From Deltaproteobacteria bacterium (GTDB lineage Bacteria; Myxococcota_A; UBA9160; SZUA-336), in NCBI GenBank assembly GCA_030624945.1, contig JAUXJB010000059.1, positions 1-8,326 of the forward strand: a DNA stretch of 8,326 bases. The letters are read 5' to 3'. Positions 1 through 5,375 of the stretch are shown piece after piece (positions within the stretch are counted from its first letter, which is position 1; each line of letters begins with the position of its first letter). The notes beneath the pieces were generated by a model. It searched no databases. It saw nothing but the letters and a program-made list of their open reading frames with translations, and was not told where the DNA came from. The translations under genes and the position numbers were made by a program.

Positions 1-805
1 CCGCCAGACTCATGTAGCCCGTCAGCGGAGTGAAGTAACCGGCGCCGAGCATCACGGCATTGGCGGCGGCGGCCGAGCTCAAGAGCAGCGACGGGAGGGT
101 TTCGGCCTCTCGAAGCAAGGCCTGGTGGCGTTTCGTGTCGTAGACAAAACGCGGCAGCAGCTCGTCGGCGCCGTGGGGCCGGATCATCTCGCCGCGCAGG
201 ATGCCCCGCTTCTGCAGCAGGGCCAGCAGCTCGTCGACCTCTTCTTCCAGAGACAGGGAATCGCTCTTCAGCACGAGCTCCGGTGTCAACGGCTCCTCGT
301 AGGGATCGTCGATCCCCGTAAAGTTCTTGATCTCGCCGGCGCGCGCCTTCTTGTAGAGGCCTTTCGGATCGCGTCGCTCCGCCTCCGGCAGCGAGCAATC
401 GACGAATACCTCGATGAAGTCCATGCCGGCCTCTTCGTGCAGCTGGCGCGCCGTGTCCCGGTCCGCGCGGTAAGGGCTCACGAAGCTGGAGAGCACGATG
501 ACACCCGAGTCGACGAACAGCTTGGATATCTCGCCGATCCGCCGGATGTTCTCCGCCCGGTCTTCGGCACTGAAGCCCAGGTTCTTGTTGATGCCCATGC
601 GCACGTTGTCACCGTCGAGGCGGTAGACGAGCCGGCCCTGCTCGTACAGGGCGTTCTCGAGGGCGACTGCGATCGTGCTCTTGCCGCTGCCGCTCAGGCC
701 GGTGAACCAGATCGTGGCCCCGTTCTGTCCGAGCAGGTGGTTGCGATCGGCGCGAGTGATCTCGCCCTCGTGCCAGTGCACATTCGTCGCCTTCTGTTCC
801 GCCAT
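1..805 (-). CDS. cysC-sat: Bifunctional APS kinase / ATP sulfurylase (CysC-Sat fusion), 3' end beyond the window
   Basis: Sulfate activation enzyme: ATP sulfurylase makes APS from sulfate and ATP, and APS kinase phosphorylates APS to PAPS in the cytoplasm. The first 268 codons are visible and the frame runs off the left edge. Residues 1 to about 200 are a complete APS kinase: P-loop GLSGSGKS at 36-43, LDGDNVR at 62-68, NLGFSAEDRAENIRR at 75-89, FVSPYRADR at 108-116 and DPKGLYKKARAGEIKNFTGI at 146-165. After a short linker, residues 208 onward (IRPHG, then LPSLLLSS and MLGAGYFTPLTGYM near 238-265) match the N-terminal PUA-like domain of single-chain ATP sulfurylase. The kinase therefore precedes the sulfurylase, the domain order of animal PAPS synthetases. 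I chose the ATG at 805 because GGAG ends 8 bases upstream; the adjacent ATG at 808 (5-base spacing) is equally possible. A promoter-like sequence lies upstream. Confidence 0.94.
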   Translation of the reverse strand, partial: MAEQKATNVHWHEGEITRADRNHLLGQNGATIWFTGLSGSGKSTIAVALENALYEQGRLVYRLDGDNVRMGINKNLGFSAEDRAENIRRIGEISKLFVDSGVIVLSSFVSPYRADRDTARQLHEEAGMDFIEVFVDCSLPEAERRDPKGLYKKARAGEIKNFTGIDDPYEEPLTPELVLKSDSLSLEEEVDELLALLQKRGILRGEMIRPHGADELLPRFVYDTKRHQALLREAETLPSLLLSSAAAANAVMLGAGYFTPLTGYMSLA

Positions 806-850
806 CATTCGATCTCCAGCGCGCTGGGGGTCGTGCCCACGCCGTTCTGC

Positions 851-866
851 TCGAGCGCGGGCTCGA
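851..866 (-). repeat. Perfect 6-bp inverted repeat in the cysC-sat leader
   Basis: TCGAGC and GCTCGA flank a 4-base spacer. The element falls at about +5 to +20 relative to the start site inferred from the promoter at 878-907. That would suit an operator or a small leader hairpin in the cysC-sat mRNA. Short GC-rich palindromes arise by chance in DNA like this, so a function is only suggested. Confidence 0.4.
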
Positions 867-877
867 CTTACTCGCCG

Positions 878-907
878 AATATATCCCGGGGTGGAGCGAT
901 CAATCAA
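878..907 (-). promoter_or_regulatory. Sigma70-like promoter for cysC-sat
   Basis: On the minus strand, -35 TTGATT (907-902) and -10 TATATT (883-878) are separated by 18 bases. Matches to the consensus hexamers are strong, and TATATT stands out in a very GC-rich region. It lies in the 120-base gap between the methyltransferase stop and the cysC-sat start. The predicted start near 870 would give a leader of about 65 bases containing the inverted repeat at 851-866 and the GGAG ribosome binding site. Confidence 0.6.
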
Positions 908-925
908 GCGGCTCCGAATGGCTCT

Positions 926-1834
926 TCAGGAGGCGACCTCCGGCTTCCGGAACTTCAGGGTCATCCGGTCGCTCTCGCCGATGCCCGCGTACTTCTCGCG
1001 GTCGACATCCTTGAGACGATAGCTGGGGGGCAAGGTCCAGACACCCTTGGGATGATCCCTCGTGTCGCTCGGGTTCGCGTTGATCTCGCTGGACTCGAGG
1101 AACTCGAAACCGACGGATTCCGCGAGGGCGATCACGAAGTCCTGCCGCACGTAGCCGCTCGCCGCCTTCGGGTCCTGGTCGCTTGCGGGATCGCCCCGAT
1201 GCTCGACGACGCCGAGGATGCCGCCGGGTTTGAGCGCAGCGAACATCTCCTGGAAGACCGCTTCCGCGGAGCTCCCCGCCAGCCAGTTGTGCACGTTGCG
1301 GAACGTCAGGACCGCGTCGGCCGAGCCGTGGGGTGCGATCTCCCGCTTGCCGGGCGCGAGGACCGTCACGATGGTTCGATCGTAGACCTCGGGGTGGGCC
1401 GCGAGCTTGTCCGCGAAGCGCTTGAGCGACCGCTGCGCATACTCGGATTCCGACTCGGGATCCGCCCCCGCGGCGTAGAAGGTGCCCTCGTCCCGCAGGA
1501 GCGGCGCCAGGATCTCCGTGTACCAGCCGCCGCCGGGCGAGATCTCCGCGACTGTCATGTCCGGCTCTATCCCGAGGAAGCCGAGCGTCTCGACCGGATG
1601 CCGGTAGACGTCCCTGGCTCGGTTCTCTTGCGAGCGGTGCTCACCCTCGAGGCCCCTCTCCAGGCGCGCGGCGACCGACAGCACCGAGGCGGCGGCGACG
1701 TCGACCTGGCCAGCGACCTCCGTCGTTACAGCCGGGGCTTCCGCAGCCTGCCCCGCGTCTCCCGCCTGTCCACAGCCCGTCTCCGAAGCCACCAGCAACA
1801 CGAGCACGGCAGCGTATGCGAGCACGTCTCTCAT
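926..1834 (-). CDS. Exported SAM-dependent methyltransferase-like protein (COG4798 type)
   Basis: The 302-residue protein resembles the predicted methyltransferases of COG4798; substrate unknown. Residues 1-21 look like an export signal (hydrophobic AYAAVLVLLVA) ending at Cys21. However, the -3 residue before this Cys is Glu (ETGC), so the lipobox is poor and signal peptidase I cleavage is an alternative. A low-complexity Ala/Glu-rich stretch to about 55 links to the catalytic domain. That domain has YRHPVETL at 77-84, SAM-binding motif I EISPGGGWYTEIL at 97-109, LTFRNVHNW at 176-184, LKPGG at 201-205 and VEHRGD at 210-215. It starts with ATG preceded by an excellent AGGAGGT five bases away. 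It follows the histidinol phosphatase in the same direction after a 115-base gap, so it may have its own promoter. A SAM-fold enzyme outside the cytoplasm is odd, since SAM is cytosolic. Confidence 0.83.
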   Translation of the reverse strand: MRDVLAYAAVLVLLVASETGCGQAGDAGQAAEAPAVTTEVAGQVDVAAASVLSVAARLERGLEGEHRSQENRARDVYRHPVETLGFLGIEPDMTVAEISPGGGWYTEILAPLLRDEGTFYAAGADPESESEYAQRSLKRFADKLAAHPEVYDRTIVTVLAPGKREIAPHGSADAVLTFRNVHNWLAGSSAEAVFQEMFAALKPGGILGVVEHRGDPASDQDPKAASGYVRQDFVIALAESVGFEFLESSEINANPSDTRDHPKGVWTLPPSYRLKDVDREKYAGIGESDRMTLKFRKPEVAS

Positions 1835-1935
1835 CGGGGACCTCCTCGGCTATTCGTACACCGCACACGCCCCCCTTACAACCTCTCACTCAGGACGGTC
1901 AGGAGGGTCTCGCAGGTACGGCGCGAGCCCGGACC

Positions 1936-1949
1936 CCGCGGGAGCGCGG
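1936..1949 (-). other. Small GC hairpin directly after the histidinol phosphatase stop
   Basis: Five-base arms CCGCG and CGCGG surround a 4-base loop and touch the TAG stop at 1950-1952. No T-tract follows on the minus strand. It could help stop transcription or protect the mRNA 3' end, but it is too short to call a terminator. Confidence 0.2.
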
Positions 1950-2828
1950 CTAGGCGGGGCCGATCTCCTCGAGCGGGACCGCCTCCGCACTCGTCCCACC
2001 GACCCGGCGGCGCAGGCAGGTGACCTCGCGGTAGCCCGCCACGACGATCGCCTCCAGGCACGTCTCCAGGCCCACCCCCACATCCGCGGGCCCGTGGCTG
2101 TCGTCGCCGAGCGTGACGCCGATGCCCATCCGGCGAGCCCGTTCCAGGATCTCGGGCAGCGGGTACGGCGGCCCCAGGCGCCGACGCGCGGGGGCGGAGT
2201 TGACGTCGAGCAGGCTCCCGGCCTCTCGAACGGCCTCGAGCGCCCGCTCGATCGCCTTCCAGGCGTCCACGCTGAACGTCGGACTCGCCCCGTCGAACTT
2301 CCGGATCAGATCGAAGTGACCGACGATCGTGGGACGCAGCCCAGTCACCATCGAGGCCAGCTGATCGAAGTAGGCACAGCGCAGGGCATCGCCCCCGCCG
2401 ACCCGTTCGGCGGCCCGCGCGCTCTCCTGCTCGCTCACGTCGATCCCGAATCCCTCCACGTGGTGGACGCTGCCCACCAGGTAGTCGAAGGACGACCCTG
2501 CGCGAAGGGCCTGCATGCTCTCGAGCCAGCTGTCCGGGGGCACCACCTCGGTCTCGAAGCCCACGAGCACCTCGAGACGATCCGCGAACTCCTCGCGCAG
2601 TCGGGTGGCGCGCTCCACATAGGCCTGAAAGATCCGGGCCAGATCGACCGGCAGAAGGTCGCGCTCGTCCGAATACAGATCCTCGACCCGTTCGCGGGGT
2701 GCGTGCTCCGAGACTCCGTAGACGCCAAATCCGCGCGCAACCGCGCTCTCCAGCACCTCTGCGAGCGAGCCGCTGGCGTGTCGGCAGAACTCACCGCTGT
2801 GCCCGCCGTGGAAGCTGAACCAGGCCAT
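1950..2828 (-). CDS. hisK: Histidinol-phosphatase family PHP phosphoesterase (HisK/HisJ type)
   Basis: Likely hydrolyses histidinol phosphate to histidinol in histidine synthesis, or a related phosphoester. Counting from the ATG at 2828, the protein has 292 residues, close to the family size. The metal-ligand set of the PHP fold is visible: HGGHSGEFC at 7-15, SEHAPR at 40-45, GFETE at 90-94, VGSVHHVEG at 118-126, VGHFDLIRK at 169-177, DVNSA at 208-212 and LGDDSHGP at 240-247. The first motif reads H-G-G-H rather than the H-x-H of most PHP enzymes. I prefer the ATG at 2828 because GGAG lies five bases before it; a GTG at 2834 would add two residues. No other his genes are in the window, so the substrate is inferred from family resemblance. 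Its start is divergent from the Yip1 gene across 88 bases. Confidence 0.82.
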   Translation of the reverse strand: MAWFSFHGGHSGEFCRHASGSLAEVLESAVARGFGVYGVSEHAPRERVEDLYSDERDLLPVDLARIFQAYVERATRLREEFADRLEVLVGFETEVVPPDSWLESMQALRAGSSFDYLVGSVHHVEGFGIDVSEQESARAAERVGGGDALRCAYFDQLASMVTGLRPTIVGHFDLIRKFDGASPTFSVDAWKAIERALEAVREAGSLLDVNSAPARRRLGPPYPLPEILERARRMGIGVTLGDDSHGPADVGVGLETCLEAIVVAGYREVTCLRRRVGGTSAEAVPLEEIGPA

Positions 2829-2885
2829 CCGCACTCCGAGGGATTCTCGCGCGCAAGCTTACTCGATCGCCCCGAGGCGGCGACG

Positions 2886-2908
2886 TCGCTGCCCTTCTGC
2901 GGTATACA
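2886..2908 (+). promoter_or_regulatory. -10-like box placed for a leaderless Yip1-family transcript
   Basis: TATACA at 2903-2908, containing the palindrome GTATAC, ends 8 bases before the ATG at 2917. The bases between are pyrimidine-rich with no Shine-Dalgarno sequence. A start site 6-9 bases past the box would fall on or beside the ATG. The best -35 match 17 bases upstream is poor (GCGACG, 2880-2885), so this rests mainly on the -10. Confidence 0.4.
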
Positions 2909-2916
2909 CTCGCCCC

Positions 2917-3438
2917 ATGGAAGAGTTCTGGGATCGTATTCGGCGAGCCTGCATGTTGGACCCCGAGGTCTACGAGGAGGTCGAAGCCGATCCGAGCGCC
3001 ACGTTCTCCGCGGCCCTGGTGGTGGTGCTCTCCGCGTTGGCAGCCGGGATCGGAAGCATCTTCACCGCAGGCGTGTTCGGGCTGATCGCATACAGCCTCT
3101 TCGCGCTGTTCGCGTGGTACGTCTGGGCCTTCTCCTGCTACTACATCGGCACGCGGCTGCTTCCCGAGTACGAGACCGAGGCGGATCACGGACAGCTGCT
3201 GCGCACGATGGGCTTCGCGGCTGCTCCGGGCCTGATACGCGTTCTGGGCGTCATTCCCGGGATCGGCGGCCTGTTCTACCCGCTGGCGGGCATCTGGATG
3301 CTGATCGCGACCGTGATCGCCGTGCGCCAGGCGCTCGACTACTCGAGCACGCCACGCGCGGTCGCCGTCTGCACCCTCGGCTGGATCGTCTACGCGGCGG
3401 TCGCCTTCCTGCCCGCCTACATCTTCCGCCTGGAGTAG
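2917..3438 (+). CDS. Yip1-family multi-pass inner-membrane protein
   Basis: A 173-residue membrane protein without known activity. A charged cytoplasmic start (residues 1-27) is followed by hydrophobic segments at about 30-52, 55-78, 98-116, 118-138 and 148-170, giving four or five membrane spans. The arrangement fits the bacterial Yip1 domain family: a short acidic segment YETEADHGQLLR at 85-96, then GFAAAPGL at 99-106, the PGIGGLFYPLAGIW stretch at 114-127, and polar ALDYSSTPRA before the last span. There is no Shine-Dalgarno before the ATG; a TATACA box lies just upstream, so the mRNA may be leaderless. It ends 34 bases before the Rieske oxygenase and reads in the same direction, so the two are probably co-transcribed. 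A functional tie to the oxygenase is unproven. Confidence 0.78.
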   Translation: MEEFWDRIRRACMLDPEVYEEVEADPSATFSAALVVVLSALAAGIGSIFTAGVFGLIAYSLFALFAWYVWAFSCYYIGTRLLPEYETEADHGQLLRTMGFAAAPGLIRVLGVIPGIGGLFYPLAGIWMLIATVIAVRQALDYSSTPRAVAVCTLGWIVYAAVAFLPAYIFRLE

Positions 3439-3472
3439 AGACCTGCGCGACCGCGAGCGCCTGCGACGCATC

Positions 3473-4534
3473 GTGTCGAGCTTCGATGCCGCGGCGCCGA
3501 TCGAGTCGGCCGCGACGCCCCCGTCCTCGTGGTACACGGACGAGGATCTCTTCTCACTCGAGCGCGAGAGCGTATTCGCAAAGACCTGGCAACCGGTGGC
3601 CCGCGTCGATGCCCTGCGCGCGCCCGGCGACTTTCTCGCCGGGCGCTGGTTCGGCGAGCCCATCGTCGTGGTCTGCGGGCGAGACGGAATCCCGAGAGCC
3701 TTCTACAATGTGTGCCGCCACCACGGCGCCGAGATCCTCACGGGCGCGGGTCGGGTGGACGAGCTCCGCTGTCCGTACCACGGCTGGAGCTACGACCTCG
3801 ACGGGCGTCTGCGCAAGGCCCCGCGCACCGCGGGCATCCGGGACTTCGACCGCGAGCGCATGAGCCTCCGCTCCCTGCAGCTCGAAACCTGGGGGCCCTT
3901 CGTCTTCGTCTGTACCGATGCTGCCGCCGTTCCCCTGGCACCCCGACTCGCGCCTCTCGAGTCTCGACTCGAGCGGAGCCGCTGGCGGGACCTGCGTTTC
4001 GCGACCCGCCGCACCTACGAGATGGCGTGCAACTGGAAGGTGTTCGTCGACAACTACCTCGATGGCGGGTATCACGTCCCCAGCGTTCACCCGGAGCTCG
4101 GGTCGGACCTGGACCTGGCGACCTACGCGACCGAGACCTTCGAACACTTCTCGCTGCAGTCCGCGCGGGCCCGCGAATCCGAGCGCCTGGGAGGCGAAGT
4201 CCTGTACGCGTGGCTCTACCCCGGCTTCATGCTGAACCGCTACGGCCCCGTGCTCGACACACACTGGGTCGTGCCGCTCGCCGTCGACCGCACGCGGGTC
4301 GTCTGCGACTTCTACTTTCTCGAGACGGAGGGCCCCGAGGCCGAGCGTTTCATCGAGCGCAGCATCAGGGCGAGCGATGCCATCCAGCGGGAGGACATCG
4401 CGATCAGCGAGTCCGTCCAGCGCGGGCTCAGCTCCGGCGGCTACGACCGCGGGCGCTACGCACCGCGGGTGGAGACGGCCATGCACCACTTCCACCGCAG
4501 GCTGTACGCGGACCTGCGAGCCGGGCTGGACTAG
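3473..4534 (+). CDS. Rieske non-heme iron oxygenase alpha subunit, choline monooxygenase-like
   Basis: Probable oxygenase component of a ring-hydroxylating-type Rieske system. It takes electrons from a reductase not present here and activates O2 on a mononuclear iron. The 353 residues hold an N-terminal Rieske domain with C81-R-H83, sixteen residues, then C100-P-Y-H103. The C-terminal catalytic domain carries DNYLDGGYHVPSVH at 193-206 (iron ligands H201 and H206), with D308 in REDIAISESVQRGL as the likely third ligand. The NYLDGGYHVP block resembles plant choline monooxygenase and its bacterial relatives, suggesting a quaternary amine or similar small substrate rather than an aromatic ring. 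The usual bridging Asp three residues before the first His is Gly198; Asp197 is beside it. The start is a GTG without a clear ribosome binding site; later Met codons would cut the Rieske domain. It may depend on coupling to the Yip1 gene. Confidence 0.88.
   Translation: MSSFDAAAPIESAATPPSSWYTDEDLFSLERESVFAKTWQPVARVDALRAPGDFLAGRWFGEPIVVVCGRDGIPRAFYNVCRHHGAEILTGAGRVDELRCPYHGWSYDLDGRLRKAPRTAGIRDFDRERMSLRSLQLETWGPFVFVCTDAAAVPLAPRLAPLESRLERSRWRDLRFATRRTYEMACNWKVFVDNYLDGGYHVPSVHPELGSDLDLATYATETFEHFSLQSARARESERLGGEVLYAWLYPGFMLNRYGPVLDTHWVVPLAVDRTRVVCDFYFLETEGPEAERFIERSIRASDAIQREDIAISESVQRGLSSGGYDRGRYAPRVETAMHHFHRRLYADLRAGLD
3956..3973 (+). repeat. Perfect 7-bp inverted repeat inside the Rieske oxygenase gene
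   Basis: CTCGAGT and ACTCGAG flank CTCG in the region coding ESRLERS, between the Rieske and catalytic domains. It is palindromic on both strands and could fold in the mRNA. The coincidence of Glu-Ser-Arg/Leu-Glu-Arg codons explains it simply. Confidence 0.35.
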
Positions 4535-4938
4535 AGCTCGACCCGGGCCGTCCCCATCACGCGCGTCTCGCCCTGCTCGTTGGTGATCGTGAGATCCACC
4601 TCGACCGTCCGGTCGCTCTCGTCCTTGTCCGTCACCACGCTGCGGCACAGGGGGTGGGAATCCACCAGGACGGGCGCGCGAAACACGGTGTCGATCTGCC
4701 GGATGCGCGAGCCCGGCGCCCAGCGGTGGATGAGACCCGCGAGGATGCCCGCGCTCAGGATCCCCGGGACGATGGCCCCCGGCAGGCCCTCCTTGCGGGC
4801 GGCCTCGTGATCCGTGAAGCGGCCCGCAGCCATGCCGGATGGTCCGACGAAGAGCCGGATCCGCTCCATGCTCACGTCGGGCTTGAACTCGGGGAGCTCG
4901 TCTCCCACCTCCAGGTCGTCGAAGCTGGGACCTGCCAT
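4531..4938 (-). CDS. MaoC-type hot-dog protein with a degenerate hydratase motif (HadB-like)
   Basis: A 135-residue single hot-dog domain of the MaoC dehydratase family. Start: MAGPSFDDLEVGDELP is typical of the family. The ATG at 4938 lies two bases past the stop of the upstream gene, with GGAGG ten bases before it; a GTG at 4944 is the alternative. The hydratase-2 motif region aligns as SGMAAGRFTDHEAARKEG at 34-51, where active enzymes have SGDxNPxHxD. The catalytic Asp is Met36, the Asn is Ala38 and the catalytic His is Phe41. The usual AHG after the hot-dog helix is VPG (57-59). The fold is well supported, but ordinary hydratase activity is not. It is the last gene of the leftward PHP/hot-dog unit and probably pairs with the FAS1-type protein upstream. 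Its TAG stop overlaps the convergent Rieske stop. Confidence 0.85.
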   Translation of the reverse strand: MAGPSFDDLEVGDELPEFKPDVSMERIRLFVGPSGMAAGRFTDHEAARKEGLPGAIVPGILSAGILAGLIHRWAPGSRIRQIDTVFRAPVLVDSHPLCRSVVTDKDESDRTVEVDLTITNEQGETRVMGTARVEL

Positions 4939-4940
4939 GC

Positions 4941-5375
4941 TCACTTCGCCTCCGGCTGGTTGATCTGTCGCGAGTCCACGACGGCCACCAGCTCGTCGCG
5001 CTGGTTCCGGAACTCCATCTCGTGAACGACGAAGATCATGGGACCCCCGCGTCCGGTCTTGCTGTAGATGTCCGAGATCCTGCTGCGGCCGATCAGCTGA
5101 TCGCCGCCCCGGATCGGAGCGTGCAAGATCACCTTCTTGCCCGCGTCGAAGGGCCGCCCGAGGTTGGGAAATCCGGACGGCAGCACGCGCGCACTCCGGA
5201 GCGTCGTCACGAAGGTGGGCGCCGCTTGAAAGTCGGGGTCGTTCGGGTCGATGAATCTCGGCTCCTCCTCCCCGCAAGAGACCGCAAAAACCCGCAGCTG
5301 CTCCGCGGACAGGTCGAACTTCTTCTCGTCAAAGTCCAGGCCGACCCACTCGGCCTTCAGCGCTTCTAGGTCCAT
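4941..5375 (-). CDS. FAS1-type / MaoC N-terminal hot-dog protein (HadA-like)
   Basis: A 144-residue protein resembling the N-terminal half of MaoC dehydratases (FAS1-like dehydratase domain) and the HadA-type subunit of two-protein dehydratases. Signs include an N-terminal acidic segment; FDLSAEQLRVFAVSCGEEEP at 20-39, where this family has its conserved ExDP; APTFVTTL at 52-59 before the hot-dog helix; HAPIRGGDQL at 85-94, as in RPLxxGDxL; and an EMEFRNQRDELVAV strand pair at 119-132. Such subunits normally bind the acyl-pantetheine arm, while the MaoC partner supplies catalysis. Its ATG overlaps the end of the upstream PHP gene by ten bases, with GAGG seven bases before the start, and its stop is two bases from the MaoC-like start. 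This packing argues for coordinate translation and a heteromeric product. The substrate is unknown. Confidence 0.8.
   Translation of the reverse strand: MDLEALKAEWVGLDFDEKKFDLSAEQLRVFAVSCGEEEPRFIDPNDPDFQAAPTFVTTLRSARVLPSGFPNLGRPFDAGKKVILHAPIRGGDQLIGRSRISDIYSKTGRGGPMIFVVHEMEFRNQRDELVAVVDSRQINQPEAK

Noticed and set aside
125..2023. A 632-codon open frame on the plus strand
   Set aside because: It lies antisense to cysC-sat and the methyltransferase, both with clear family motifs. Its translation is rich in Arg, Ala and Gly without recognisable domains. Long antisense frames are expected at this GC content.
2094..3863. A 589-codon open frame on the plus strand
   Set aside because: It runs antisense to the histidinol phosphatase, then out of frame through the Yip1 and Rieske genes. 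The product becomes Arg/Ser/Pro-rich and has no motif.
3956..3973. Inverted repeat in the Rieske gene as an operator or recombination site
   Set aside because: It lies inside coding sequence with normal amino acids and is explained by codons for Glu-Ser-Arg and Leu-Glu-Arg.
3554..4648. A 364-codon open frame on the minus strand
   Set aside because: It is antisense to the Rieske oxygenase, whose metal-ligand motifs are intact on the plus strand.
3529..5025. A 498-codon open frame on the plus strand
   Set aside because: It is the wrong frame of the Rieske gene followed by the antisense of the hot-dog genes, and is very Arg-rich.
4939..5277. N-terminal extension of the MaoC-like protein
   Set aside because: The added sequence is the out-of-frame reading of the FAS1-type gene; the hot-dog domain starts at the ATG at 4938.
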